The notes beneath the pieces were generated by a model. That model searched no databases. It had not been told where the DNA came from and was given only the letters and a program-made list of their open reading frames with translations. A stretch of DNA of 64,000 nt from Oceanobacillus rekensis. GTDB lineage: Bacteria; Bacillota; Bacilli; Bacillales; Amphibacillaceae. Positions 54,726-63,572 of the stretch are shown here, piece by piece; the first letter of the stretch is position 1, and each line of letters starts with the position of its first letter. The position numbers and the translations under genes were made by a program. The stretch spans positions 186,001 through 250,000 of the forward strand of contig NZ_MTBQ01000003.1 in assembly GCF_002153375.1 (NCBI RefSeq), written 5' to 3'.

Positions 54726-56396
54726 ATGAAATTTGTAAAAAATGATCAAACAGCCGTTTTTGCACTAGGTGGATTAGGCGAAATCGGAAAAAATACGTAT
54801 GCTGTTCAATTTCAGGATGAGATTATTCTTATCGATGCAGGAATTAAGTTCCCTGAGGACGAACTTTTAGGGATCGATTATGTTATTCCTGATTATACCT
54901 ATATCGTACAAAACCAAGACAAAATCAAAGGTCTATTCATAACACATGGTCACGAAGATCATATTGGTGGAATTCCTTATCTTCTGCGTGAAGTAAATGT
55001 GCCAATTTATGCAGGACCACTAGCAATAGGATTAATTAGAAATAAGTTAGATGAGCACGGTCTTTTAAGAACTGCTAATTTAACTACCATTCAAGAAGAT
55101 GATATTATTAAATTCCGTAAAACTTCCGTAAGTTTTTTCCGTACGACACACAGTATTCCTGATTCATATGGAATTGTGGTCAAAACACCACCAGGAAACA
55201 TTGTCCATACTGGTGACTTTAAATTTGACTTTACACCTGTAGGAGAACCAGCTAATCTAACAAGAATGGCTGAAATTGGTAAAGAAGGCGTGCTTTGCCT
55301 TCTTTCGGATAGTACCAATAGTGAAATTCCCGGTTTTACTATGTCCGAGAAAGTTGTTGGACAAAGCATTGATGAAGTTTTTACCCGTGTTGATGGCAGA
55401 TTGATTTTCGCAACATTCGCATCCAATATTTATCGTTTACAACAAGTTGTTGAATCTGCAGTGAAATATAAACGGAAGGTTGCTGTATTTGGTCGCAGTA
55501 TGGAAAATGCAATAAATATAGGTTTGGAGCTAGGCTATATTCAAGCACCGAAAGAAACATTTATTGAAGCAAACCAAATCAACAGGTTCCCTGCAAATGA
55601 GATGACCATTCTTTGTACTGGTTCACAAGGAGAGGCAATGGCTGCATTATCACGTATTGCCAATGGTACACACAGACAAATTCAGATCATTCCTGGTGAC
55701 ACTGTCGTATTTTCTTCTTCTCCAATCCCTGGAAATACAGTTAGTGTCAGCAGAACAATTAATAAATTATACCGTGCAGGTGCTGAAGTAATTCATGGTA
55801 AATTAAGTAATATCCACACTTCTGGACATGGAAGCCAGGAAGAGCAGAAGTTAATGTTAAGACTTATCAAGCCTAAGTTCTTTATGCCTATTCATGGTGA
55901 ATATCGTATGCTTAAAGAACATATTAAACTAGCTGAATCATGTGGTGTAGAACAAGAGAATTCATTTATCATGGATAATGGCGATGTTCTCGCACTAAGC
56001 AAAGATCAAGCAAATATATCAGGGAAAATACCTTCTGGGTCTGTTTATGTAGATGGAAGCGGAATTGGTGATATTGGTAATATTGTATTACGTGATCGCC
56101 GTATTCTTTCCGAGGAAGGTCTTGTCATTGTCGTTGTAAGCATCAATATGAAAGAATTCAAAATTGCTTCAGGCCCTGATATTATTTCCAGAGGATTCGT
56201 ATATATGAGAGAATCCGAAGACTTAATTAATGAGGCACAAAAACTTGTTTCTACTCATTTGAATAAAGTGATGGATAGAAAAACAACTCAATGGTCTGAA
56301 ATTAAAAATGAAATTACTGATACAATAGCACCATTCCTTTATGAAAAGACAAAACGTCGACCAATGGTATTACCAATCATAATGGAAGTAAACTAA
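54726..56396 (+). CDS. rnjA: RNase J1
   Basis: 556-residue metallo-beta-lactamase/beta-CASP ribonuclease with 5'-to-3' exonuclease and endonuclease activity, central to mRNA decay and 16S maturation. Metal motif HGHEDHIGG (His74, His76, Asp78, His79), [17 protein letters not shown], beta-[20 protein letters not shown] and [13 protein letters not shown], and [14 protein letters not shown] followed by [13 protein letters not shown]. Full length. Co-transcribed with rpoY. Confidence 0.98.
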   Translation: MKFVKNDQTAVFALGGLGEIGKNTYAVQFQDEIILIDAGIKFPEDELLGIDYVIPDYTYIVQNQDKIKGLFITHGHEDHIGGIPYLLREVNVPIYAGPLAIGLIRNKLDEHGLLRTANLTTIQEDDIIKFRKTSVSFFRTTHSIPDSYGIVVKTPPGNIVHTGDFKFDFTPVGEPANLTRMAEIGKEGVLCLLSDSTNSEIPGFTMSEKVVGQSIDEVFTRVDGRLIFATFASNIYRLQQVVESAVKYKRKVAVFGRSMENAINIGLELGYIQAPKETFIEANQINRFPANEMTILCTGSQGEAMAALSRIANGTHRQIQIIPGDTVVFSSSPIPGNTVSVSRTINKLYRAGAEVIHGKLSNIHTSGHGSQEEQKLMLRLIKPKFFMPIHGEYRMLKEHIKLAESCGVEQENSFIMDNGDVLALSKDQANISGKIPSGSVYVDGSGIGDIGNIVLRDRRILSEEGLVIVVVSINMKEFKIASGPDIISRGFVYMRESEDLINEAQKLVSTHLNKVMDRKTTQWSEIKNEITDTIAPFLYEKTKRRPMVLPIIMEVN

Positions 56397-56416
56397 AGAC
56401 TAATTAAAAAACAAAT

Positions 56417-56456
56417 AAAGACCTGGAAGCAAGTTTTTCACGCTACCAGGTCTTTT
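56417..56456 (+). terminator. Terminator after rnjA
   Basis: AAAGACCTGG and CCAGGTCTTTT arms with an 18-nt loop. Confidence 0.88.
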
Positions 56457-56501
56457 AAATTTGGCTGTATTTGCATAGATTGTTTTTACTCTGTCCCGTA
56501 G

Positions 56502-56880
56502 TTGAGAAAAACTGCGAACTAACTAAGAAACTTCGGCGAAGCTCAGGGAAATATACTGCGCGAATTCTAAGGCGGCTGGTGAGCCCCTTCATGCAGACAT
56601 TTCTCAGGGTCTCACCTATGTCTCTCTTCCGGCAGGAGTCTTCGTATATTTCCCCTGAGCTGGTTTGATGGTAACTGACAATTACTTGTACTACTTGACT
56701 TGCTAATAAATGAAGTCTGCATGCGTACACTTCACCAGTCCGGCATCGCTGTGGGCGGTGACTCCTGCTTAGACAGCACGTGTCCGAAGACCAGAAGAGT
56801 GGTTTTCTCTTCGGGGCAGGCCGTGCCCTAAGGATGCGCATCCGCCCCCAGCAATCCCGGACGGCGGGAAAAGCACTTAC
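56502..56880 (-). repeat. Composite GC-rich intergenic repeat (modules 1 and 2), copy D
   Basis: Same two modules as copy C (19774–20165) but inverted. Module 1 is 56540–56661, closed by AGCTCAGGGAAATATAC (56540–56556) and GTATATTTCCCCTGAGCT (56644–56661), a 17-bp stem with one bulge; between them are GGCGGCTGGTGAGCCCC and GGGTCTCACC. Module 2 is 56738–56864, closed by CCGGCATCGCTGTGGGCGG (56740–56758) and CCGCCCCCAGCAATCCCGG (56842–56860), with GTGTCCGAAGACCAG and CTCTTCGGGGCAGGCCGTGC inside. The ACTGCGAA tag is at 56511–56518. No transposase; the 128-codon minus-strand frame crossing it is not credible. Confidence 0.8.
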
Positions 56881-56930
56881 TTATAGCAGCAGTTACTCCA
56901 CACTTTATAGAAATTGCGAAGGTTAAAAAT

Positions 56931-56993
56931 CAATAATTCTTTTCGGTGGGGCGAGTAATCGTAGTCCCACCGAAAGGAGCCTAGATTATTGTC
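56931..56993. repeat. Stem-loop repeat, best-preserved copy
   Basis: CTTTTCGGTGGG (56939–56950) pairs with CCCACCGAAAGG (56966–56977): 12 bp including one G·U. The loop is GCGAGTAATCGTAGT. Outer bases CAATAAT and ATTATTG are also inverted. Related copies at 2387–2415 and 15815–15845 share the loop but have different stem bases. Confidence 0.7.
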
Positions 56994-57029
56994 GGCCATC
57001 CTCTAAAGCCGCTTGCTTCCCTTTTTAGT

Positions 57030-57695
57030 TTAATCATCAATCACGAGTTTTCTTTCAAATCTTGATATATCCTTATCAGCACCAATCACGATTAATATAT
57101 CTTCTTCCCATAGTCCATCATTTGCGCTTGGTGAAACGTTAATCTCACGTCCGCGTTTAATCGCCACAACATTACACCCGTAATTAGCACGGATATCTAA
57201 GTCAATTAATGATTTCCCAACCATTTTCTTACCAGCCTTCACTTCTACAATACTATGTTCATCTGATAATTCAAGGTAGTCCAAAATGTTGTTTGAGATA
57301 ATATTATGTGCCAATCTTCTGCCCATATCACGTTCCGGATGTACAACCTGATGGACGCCAATTTTGTTAAGTATTTTTTCATGATAGTCATTTTGGGCTT
57401 TAACTGTTATTTTCTTTATCCCCATATCAGTAAGAATTACAGCAGTTAAAATACTTGCCTGGATATTCTCCCCTATCGCAACTATCACATGATCAAAGTT
57501 TTTAATTCCAATTTCCTTTAGCATATCTTCATCCGTAGAATCTGCTATTACTGCGTGGTATGCAATGTTTTTGTATTCGTTTACCTTTACTTCGTTTGAA
57601 TCAATTGCCAGAACTTGCATACCCTCTTGACTTAGTTCACGGCAAATACTTCCCCCAAAACGGCCAAGACCGATAACAGCAAAATCTTTCTTCAT
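57030..57695 (-). CDS. ktrC: KtrC-type potassium channel regulatory subunit (RCK)
   Basis: 221-residue cytosolic RCK protein. N-terminal Rossmann domain with VIGLGRFGGSICRELSQEG (ATP/ADP/NAD-binding glycines) and the acidic AIDSNE; C-terminal RCK_C domain (SIVEVKAGKKMVGKSLIDLDIRANYGCNVVAIKRG). It gates KtrD/KtrB-type K+ channels; RCK_C domains of KtrA/KtrC bind c-di-AMP. Position after rnjA equals B. subtilis ykqB (ktrC). No channel subunit is in the window. Confidence 0.93.
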   Translation of the reverse strand: MKKDFAVIGLGRFGGSICRELSQEGMQVLAIDSNEVKVNEYKNIAYHAVIADSTDEDMLKEIGIKNFDHVIVAIGENIQASILTAVILTDMGIKKITVKAQNDYHEKILNKIGVHQVVHPERDMGRRLAHNIISNNILDYLELSDEHSIVEVKAGKKMVGKSLIDLDIRANYGCNVVAIKRGREINVSPSANDGLWEEDILIVIGADKDISRFERKLVIDD

Positions 57696-57748
57696 TGTTT
57701 ATCCTCCATTAAATACATGTTTATTACAATAATACTAATTCATAGGAA

Positions 57749-57782
57749 AAGGAGCAAACTTCAACCGTAAGATTGCTCCTTC
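57749..57782 (-). terminator. Terminator after the redoxin gene
   Basis: AAGGAGCAA and TTGCTCCTT arms, 16-nt loop; minus-strand T-run TTTTCC. Confidence 0.75.
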
Positions 57783-57838
57783 ATTACACTGTATCCATTT
57801 AGAATGGCAAACGATAATTTAGAAAATCAAAATGTTCT

Positions 57839-58288
57839 CTACTCCTTTAACACGCGCTCCAGCCGTCTTTGAAGCAATCTAATGCCTCCATTACGACCTG
57901 ACTGAAAATGTTTTAGTTCTCCTTCTTGATTAAATATAAAATATGCCGGGACATATTTTACTTGAAATCTTTGGGACAGTATTTCATCGTGATCTGCAAA
58001 TAAGGGTTCGGTTATTTTAAAGTTATCTGCTTCTAATTTAATTCTCTGTAGATCCTTATCGTCTTTTATTAAAGGGGTATGAATACTTATGATAGTTAAG
58101 TTATCCCCATACCGATCCCGTAATCGATGTACAAACGGCAACTCCATTTTACAAATATCACAGCTGATCGACCAAAAGTAAATAAGCGTAGACTTTCCCT
58201 CAGTTAGTAATTCTTCCACTTTTATTCCATTTGAATTAATCCACTCTCCACTTGCATTCAGTTTCGGCAATTGATCATTTATTCTCAT
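57839..58288 (-). CDS. TlpA/ResA-like thiol-disulfide redoxin
   Basis: 149 residues in the AhpC/TSA–TlpA thioredoxin superfamily. The active site is YFWSISCDICKMELPFVHRL (C-D-I-C), and VKYVPAYFIFNQEG carries the cis-proline loop. No signal peptide or anchor is present from ATG 58288, so it is probably cytosolic unlike ResA. ATG 58288 has GGGGAGG 9 nt upstream; the earlier ATG at 58315 lacks a site. Electron donor and substrate unknown. Confidence 0.85.
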   Translation of the reverse strand: MRINDQLPKLNASGEWINSNGIKVEELLTEGKSTLIYFWSISCDICKMELPFVHRLRDRYGDNLTIISIHTPLIKDDKDLQRIKLEADNFKITEPLFADHDEILSQRFQVKYVPAYFIFNQEGELKHFQSGRNGGIRLLQRRLERVLKE

Positions 58289-58359
58289 AAATAAGAACCT
58301 CCCCAATTCATTCATTCTTATTTTATATATGAGCTACGCATGTATGATGACACAAAAAA

Positions 58360-58394
58360 AGCAGAGTCACCTACGAATCAGGATTACTCTGCCT
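58360..58394 (-). terminator. Terminator after ykuS
   Basis: GCAGAGT and ACTCTGC arms with an interior loop; minus-strand TTTTTTTGTG. Confidence 0.82.
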
Positions 58395-58409
58395 TGGCTT
58401 TCTTAACTA

Positions 58410-58652
58410 TTAGCTTAACTTCGCATTTATCATTTGGCAAACATCTTCTGCGCTTTGCCCCTGTGCATTAATTACTGGACCTGCAATGCTTGTCGTTTGC
58501 ATACCCATCACATCTTTATCCTGACCGGAAATAATACAAGCATCACAATGTGCTGCATCCTCTTCCGTACGCAGGTCAATAATCTCGTGACCCATTTCCA
58601 TTAATGCTGTTTTAACATCTGTTAATGTTCCTTCAACACCAATTCGCGCCAT
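58410..58652 (-). CDS. ykuS: YkuS family protein (UPF0180)
   Basis: 80 residues: MARIGVEGTLTDVKTALMEMG, AHCDACIISGQDKDVMGMQ, SIAGPVINAQGQSAEDVCQM. Function unknown. GAGGAG-type site precedes the ATG. Single-gene unit with terminator. Confidence 0.9.
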   Translation of the reverse strand: MARIGVEGTLTDVKTALMEMGHEIIDLRTEEDAAHCDACIISGQDKDVMGMQTTSIAGPVINAQGQSAEDVCQMINAKLS

Positions 58653-58795
58653 ACGTAATTCCTCCTCTGAACATGAACATTTACAATCATAGTTTTTACT
58701 GAAATGTAAATCTTATACGCATGATTCGTGAAAAGGTATCAAAGTCTGATGACGATGATTGGCTTTTTAGGCAGATGTTCAACTGTTTAAGCTTG

Positions 58796-59245
58796 CTACT
58801 TTTTATACGAATTAATATATATATTCTTTTTAATCTCCTTAAGGATTGCCCTTCTCGTTAAAATCCCATCAAAGAAACCATCTTTGTCAACGAGACAGAC
58901 AAACGTATGATCAATAACAGCATTTAGCCCCTCAAGTAACGTACAATCCCTTGTCAAAGTTGGAATATTGCGATCAATTACTTCTTTCACCTTCATCTCT
59001 GAAAGTTTTTCGATTTCAAAGTTTTCCAATCCTAACATTTGATCTAAAATGACAGTTTTACCGATGATTCCAACATATTTATATGAAGCATCCAAGACTG
59101 GAACTGCTGCATATCCTGATTTCACAAGTACAAGTAATGCATGCTCCAAAGGGTTATTTATTTGGACATGGGCTACTTTTTCAGAGGGAATCATCAATTC
59201 ATCTATGGATATCTCGGTTAATTGCCTATCTTGCAAGAGACTCAT
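58796..59245 (-). CDS. darB: DarB/CbpB (YkuL), c-di-AMP-binding CBS-domain protein
   Basis: 149 residues made of two CBS domains (ISIDELMIPSEKVAHVQINN; EVIDRNIPTLTRDCTLLEGL) with GYAAVPVLDASYKYVGIIGK and FFDGILTRRAILKEIKK. In B. subtilis DarB (YkuL) binds c-di-AMP and, when free, stimulates the (p)ppGpp synthetase Rel and pyruvate carboxylase; the pycA gene is in this window. Assigned by size and family sequence. Confidence 0.88.
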   Translation of the reverse strand: MSLLQDRQLTEISIDELMIPSEKVAHVQINNPLEHALLVLVKSGYAAVPVLDASYKYVGIIGKTVILDQMLGLENFEIEKLSEMKVKEVIDRNIPTLTRDCTLLEGLNAVIDHTFVCLVDKDGFFDGILTRRAILKEIKKNIYINSYKK

Positions 59246-59386
59246 TCCTACACACCCCTTTTTAAAACTTCAAAATCATTTATTACAGAGAAAAAAGATA
59301 TAACCTATACTTATATTACCATATCAAAAAAAATGAAACATCATATACGCCAGAACTACTTGAAAAGTCGATACACATATTTTACA

Positions 59387-59406
59387 ATATGAACATATGA
59401 TCATAT
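59387..59406. promoter_or_regulatory. CzrA/ArsR-type operator
   Basis: ATATGAACATATGATCATAT is a 20-bp palindrome with one mismatched pair, of the TGAACA…TGTTCA type bound by ArsR/SmtB repressors. It lies 20 bp before the czrA remnant start. Confidence 0.7.
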
Positions 59407-59425
59407 ATTAGAGAGGTGGAATAAT

Positions 59426-59694
59426 TTGCAGGATCATTCAATGGACGATCAATTAATTGAACACACTTCACAAATTTTTAAAGCTTTATCGGATCCAACT
59501 AGAATCAGGATTCTTCATTTACTTTCCCAAAAAGAATGTTCTGTAAATGAAATCGCAAAACAACTTCATATGAACCAATCCACCATTTCACATCAATTAA
59601 AATATTTAAAACAATTACATCTAGTGAAGAAACGAAGAGAAACGTGATTAACTTATTAGAAGAAACTATTGAACATACAAAACATACCCGTTAG
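59426..59694 (+). pseudogene. czrA: CzrA-like ArsR-family metal repressor, internally deleted
   Basis: The first 73 codons are intact: [20 protein letters not shown] and the helix-turn-helix [19 protein letters not shown]. After KKRRE the reading frame stops, and in another frame [16 protein letters not shown], the family's C-terminal helix, resumes at once. About a dozen codons (the usual G-T-x-x-Y-Y-S-x-D-D-x-H stretch) have been lost together with the frame, removing the Asp-x-His half of the alpha-5 zinc site while leaving the His-x-x-His half. TTG start with AGAGGTGG. Loss of metal sensing and of a full dimer helix is expected. Confidence 0.85.
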
Positions 59695-59704
59695 GAGGTT
59701 AATT

Positions 59705-60636
59705 CTGGGACATCATCACCAACATGAACACGGTCATAGTCACGGGCATCATCACCACTCAACTAATACTCGGGTACTGTTCTGGAGCTTTATTTTGATC
59801 TTTATTTTATGATTGTTGAAGCTATCGGCGGTATTTTTACAAACAGTCTTGCCCTTTTATCTGATGCTGGTCATATGCTAAGTGATGCCGCAGCATTGGG
59901 TTTAAGTTTACTTGCTTTCAAAATTGGTGAAAAAAAAGCAACTGGTGAAAAAACCTTTGGCTTTAAAAGGTTTGAAATAATTGCTGCTTTTATTAATGGT
60001 ATCAGATGGTATCACACTGATTGTCATTTCACTTTATATTTTCTATGAAGCATTAAATCGATTCGCAGATCCACCAAATGTGAGTGGAAACATGATGATT
60101 ATTGCCTTCTTAGGGCTATGCGTCAATATCTTTGTAGCCTGGTTGCTTATACGTGGTGATTCAAAAGGTAATCTGAATATAAAGAGTGCATTACTTCACG
60201 TTTTTGGTGACTTGCTTGGCTCTGTTGGCGCACTCATTGCAGGCCTATTAATTATTCTGTTTGGATGGAATATTGCCGATCCGATTGCAAGTATAATTGT
60301 CGCAATCTTAATCGTCATTTCCGGGTACCGAATTACAAAGGATTCTCTACACATCTTAATGGAGGGAGAACCACAAAACATTAATATTGATTCGATGAAA
60401 AAGCCCTTACTGCTATCGAAGGAGTTGAGGATATACATGATGTTCATGTTTGGTCAATCACATCTGAATTCTCTTCCATGAGCTGCCATCTTGTAGTTCA
60501 CGAATCCATTAATCGTGATGATATACTAATAAAGGCAAACGAGCTGTTAAAATCACAATTCTATATTTCGCATTCCACGATACAGATTGAAGGAAATCAA
60601 ACAGAATTCCATCCTGACAGTAATCCATGCAATTAA
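59705..60636 (+). pseudogene. czcD: CzcD-like cation-diffusion facilitator, multiply broken
   Basis: The His-rich start GHHHQHEHGHSHGHHHH follows GGAGG by 6 nt, but the start codon reads CTG (59705). Lesions: a one-base loss near 59804–59810 gives a TGA at 59810; a 10-bp duplication GGTATCAGAT/GGTATCA at 59998–60014 shifts frame; a base lost from the A-run at 60398–60402 shifts it again. Between lesions the protein is well conserved (NSLALLSDAGHMLSDAAALGL with metal HxxxD; LLHVFGDLLGSVGAL; then DIHDVHVWSITSEFSSMSCHL to the end). It would export Zn, Co or Cd. Confidence 0.92.
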
Positions 60637-60756
60637 TGCCTTCAATAATTAGAATGGTTCTTTGTATTATATGCCTATCAATAACGTCTTAACTGATTAA
60701 AAGACCCAATTTCCTAAATAAATATAAGACTCTTTCCATAATGTTGCTCGCAGTTG

Positions 60757-60955
60757 ATATAAACTGCGAGGTAACTTTATGTTTATTTTACACCGCGTCT
60801 AGTGCGGCTGTCCACAATTGCTCTGGGCGTATGCTGATGCTTTCCATGGGCATGGACTCATGCATCCCCTCGGAAAACCATACGGGGTCTTCGTCCACTT
60901 GTTCCTGTAAGAGTCACCGCCCAGAGCAATCCCGGAATGGTGAAGCTATTTGCTG
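60757..60955 (+). repeat. Module-2-only copy of the composite repeat, copy E
   Basis: ATTGCTCTGGGCG (60817–60829) and CGCCCAGAGCAAT (60918–60930) are perfect 13-bp inverted ends. GGGTCTTCGTCCACTTGTTC and GAGTCACCGCCCAGAGC align with 20 or so positions of copy D in reverse orientation. The ACTGCGAGGTAA tag variant lies at 60763–60774, paired with CGCAGTT just upstream. Between 60637 and 61148 I see no gene apart from this. Confidence 0.72.
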
Positions 60956-61148
60956 TTATTTTAGCTATTGTACGTTTTTAACCACCCTAATCTAATAATA
61001 AGTGTAAGTAGATTGGATGTCAATAAATTTACTGACTATTTAAAATAAATAATAATCATTCTTCATTTAATACCGAAGTATAAAATCAGCTGGAATTCAT
61101 GCTATACTCTAACCATCTGTTTTATGATTTCGGAAAGGTATGGGTAAC

Positions 61149-62003
61149 ATGAATCGACGAATCTTTTTAAAAAGAACTTTAGGTAGTCTATTGGCTTTTA
61201 TTGGTATCAGTGGTGGAACTTATTATTACTTTAGAAATATTGAGCCTTCATTATTAAAAATTACCGAAGAAGTTATTTCTTCCTCTAAACTAAATTCCGC
61301 ATTTAATGACTTTAAAATAATACAATTTTCAGATACACATATTGGTTTTCATTATACTTTGGAACAATTACAAGAACTGGCAAATAAAATCAATTCCCAA
61401 AATCCAGATATCATTGTTTTTACAGGAGACCTTGTTGACGAACCAGATCATTATCATTGGGATTCAAGATTAAGCTCTATCCTACAATCAATGAAAGCAA
61501 ATTACGGTAAATATTGGATTTACGGTAACCACGACCATGGTGGATACGGAACGGAAATTGTCAAGGAAGTCATGGAAAAATCGGAGTTCCAACTATTGCA
61601 AAACAGCCATGTCTCCATCGAAAAGGATGGAGCAAGCATGGTTCTTGCCGGAATCGATGATGCCCTACTTGGAAAACCTAATTTAGAAACAGCACTACAA
61701 TACACGGACCCCAATCTATTTACATTACTTTTAGCACATGAACCTGATTTTGTAGAAAACACTATAAACTATCCAATTGATATACAACTCTCAGGACACA
61801 GTCATGGTGGACAGGTTCGCTTTCCTATCATCGGGGATCTCTATACACCAGCACTAGCTGAAAAATATGTACAGGGAAAGTATATCGTGAACGAAAATCT
61901 ATCATTATATGTAAATAGTGGTATCGGCACGACGAGACTTCCCTATCGTTTTCTTTGCAGACCAGAATTGCATGTTTATAAACTTAAAAGTAAAATGTCA
62001 TAA
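61149..62003 (+). CDS. ykuE: YkuE-like metallophosphoesterase, Tat-exported
   Basis: 284 residues. Twin-arginine-type N-terminus MNRRIFLKRTLGSLLAFIGI. Metallophosphoesterase motifs: FSDTHIG, FTGDLVDE, YGNHDHGG, LLAHEPDF and GHSHGGQVRFP. B. subtilis YkuE is a Tat substrate and wall-associated phosphoesterase. ATG 61149 has AAAGG 10 nt before it; the ATG at 61140 overlaps that site. Followed by the SCO gene 100 bp later. Confidence 0.92.
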   Translation: MNRRIFLKRTLGSLLAFIGISGGTYYYFRNIEPSLLKITEEVISSSKLNSAFNDFKIIQFSDTHIGFHYTLEQLQELANKINSQNPDIIVFTGDLVDEPDHYHWDSRLSSILQSMKANYGKYWIYGNHDHGGYGTEIVKEVMEKSEFQLLQNSHVSIEKDGASMVLAGIDDALLGKPNLETALQYTDPNLFTLLLAHEPDFVENTINYPIDIQLSGHSHGGQVRFPIIGDLYTPALAEKYVQGKYIVNENLSLYVNSGIGTTRLPYRFLCRPELHVYKLKSKMS

Positions 62004-62103
62004 AGTCTTCATGGGTCAGTAAATAACATATCTATTATTAATGGTATAATATTTCTGAATCCATTAAACAACTATGATAGACCATTTCGGAAAGGAAGTT
62101 AAC

Positions 62104-62673
62104 ATGAAATACTTATTTATAATAATTGGTCTTAGTATTTTCTTAACAGCCTGTGGTGATTATCCAATTGAAACAACGATGTCCCAAGATGTTGATGAAT
62201 TTGAATTTACAACACAGGATAACGGTACATTAAGTCTAAATGATTTAAATGGTGAATGGTGGGTTGCAGATTTTATTTTCACGAATTGTACAACTGTCTG
62301 TCTTCCAATGACATCTAACATGGCAAATCTTCAAACAAAGCTCAGTGAAGAAGGTATTGATGCACAACTCGTATCCTTTACTGTCGATCCGGATTATGAT
62401 AGCCCAGAAGTTCTTAAAGCATATGGAGAAAGATACGATGCTGATTTCAGCAATTGGAATTTCCTGACAGGCTATGATTTTGATACAATTAAAGAACTTT
62501 CCATTAAATCATTCAAAAATATGGTTGCCGCAGCCCCTGAAGGAACAGATCAGGTGACACATGGTACTTCCTTCTTTCTTGTAAGCCCAGAAGGAGAAGT
62601 CATTAAAAATTACAGTGGTGTGGAATCGAAAGCAATGGATACGATTGTCCAAGATTTAAAGGCAGTTCAATAA
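62104..62673 (+). CDS. SCO1/SenC-family copper chaperone lipoprotein
   Basis: 189 residues. Lipobox FLTACG, then thioredoxin-fold SCO domain with copper cysteines in TNCTTVCLPMTSNMANLQ (C-x3-C) and the distal histidine in VTHGTSFFLVSPEGE. Family members deliver copper to the CuA centre of oxidase subunit II, here CtaC. ATG 62104 has AAAGGAAG before it; the frame extends upstream to 62074 without need. B. subtilis YpmQ is the counterpart but lies elsewhere. Confidence 0.93.
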   Translation: MKYLFIIIGLSIFLTACGDYPIETTMSQDVDEFEFTTQDNGTLSLNDLNGEWWVADFIFTNCTTVCLPMTSNMANLQTKLSEEGIDAQLVSFTVDPDYDSPEVLKAYGERYDADFSNWNFLTGYDFDTIKELSIKSFKNMVAAAPEGTDQVTHGTSFFLVSPEGEVIKNYSGVESKAMDTIVQDLKAVQ

Positions 62674-62685
62674 TTTGGGATGAAA

Positions 62686-62720
62686 GAAGAGTTGAAATTA
62701 AATAATTTCACTCTTCTTTT
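62686..62720 (+). terminator. Terminator after the SCO gene
   Basis: GAAGAGTTGAAATT and AATTTCACTCTTC arms with one mismatch, then TTTTTAA. Confidence 0.88.
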
Positions 62721-62794
62721 TAATTTCTATTTGCCAGTGGACAAGCTTTACGATACGATAGAATTATAATTATTTTTAGAAAGGAGATGATGAT

Positions 62795-63262
62795 ATGAAT
62801 CCAGAGACTTCACTGAGGAATTTGGCGCAAGCAATATTTACAATCAATCGACATGCGAAGACAGCCCCAGAACCACAACATTTATACCAAATTAAAAAGG
62901 ATGCAATTAGTAAATTATTAAAGGAGAATAAAGCTAAAAAAATAGGACTGCATTTCTCTGATCATCCGAAATTTAGCAATCAGCATTCTACTTTACTAGT
63001 TATGGTTGATGATTATTATTTTCATATACCTCCATCCAAAGAAGACTTCAAGGCATTAAAACATCTTGGTTCCCTTGATCAAAATTATCGAAATCCGCAA
63101 ACAAAGATGTCTTTGTCACAGGCCAAAAGAATTGTTTATCAATACATTGACTGGAAACCGGAAAAGAAACCGCAATCCAGACAAACTGGATACACTTCTT
63201 CCTACTATACTCCTTCCTCTCTAGGAAAAATGGAATGGCCTCCGAGTAGATCGCATCGTTAA
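62795..63262 (+). CDS. ykyB: YkyB-like protein
   Basis: 155 residues. NLAQAIFTINRHAKTAPEPQ, YQIKKDAISKLLKENKAKKIGLHFSDHPKFSNQHSTLLV and a proline/serine-rich C-terminus (YTPSSLGKMEWPPSRSH) match the YkyB family of bacilli. Function unknown. AAAGGAG lies 9–10 nt before the ATG. Confidence 0.88.
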   Translation: MNPETSLRNLAQAIFTINRHAKTAPEPQHLYQIKKDAISKLLKENKAKKIGLHFSDHPKFSNQHSTLLVMVDDYYFHIPPSKEDFKALKHLGSLDQNYRNPQTKMSLSQAKRIVYQYIDWKPEKKPQSRQTGYTSSYYTPSSLGKMEWPPSRSHR

Positions 63263-63334
63263 TCATCTCCCCTCTTTATGAATGTTTCATTACCTTGCTG
63301 TTGAGGGTAGTGTACAAATATAGGAGGCGGTATT

Positions 63335-63535
63335 ATGAATCTACAGGACTTCATTTATGAACTTCATCGATATGCCGAGCAGGCACATGTATTAAAGGAT
63401 AAATATGAAAAGTTATCTGAGACAGAAAAGATGTTAGTAATGGATGCTGCGCCACCAAGTCTGAAAACACCCAAAGAATATTTCCAGCCCGTCTATCAAT
63501 GGTTGGAGACTATTAATAACTTAATGGATAAATAG
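63335..63535 (+). CDS. Unrecognised 66-residue protein
   Basis: MNLQDFIYELHRYAEQAHVL, then KDKYEKLSETEKMLVMDAAPPS and YQWLETINNLMDK. Soluble, helical. AGGAGG lies 7 nt before the ATG, and a strong hairpin follows the stop codon, so I regard it as real. It may be co-transcribed with ykyB (73 bp gap). No known domain comes to mind. Confidence 0.6.
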   Translation: MNLQDFIYELHRYAEQAHVLKDKYEKLSETEKMLVMDAAPPSLKTPKEYFQPVYQWLETINNLMDK

Positions 63536-63572
63536 TTAAAGCGCATAACACTTAGGCTGTTATGCGCTTTAA
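63536..63572. terminator. Bidirectional hairpin between the last two genes
   Basis: TTAAAGCGCATAACA (63536–63550) and TGTTATGCGCTTTAA (63558–63572), perfect 15-bp arms with a 7-nt loop. Confidence 0.82.

Noticed and set aside
56455-56841. 128-codon minus-strand ORF after rnjA
   Set aside because: Covers composite repeat copy D; its residues simply mirror the repeat modules.
59809-60481. Two separate cation-efflux ORFs
   Set aside because: They are pieces of one czcD reading frame separated by small insertions and deletions, with more of the gene on both sides.
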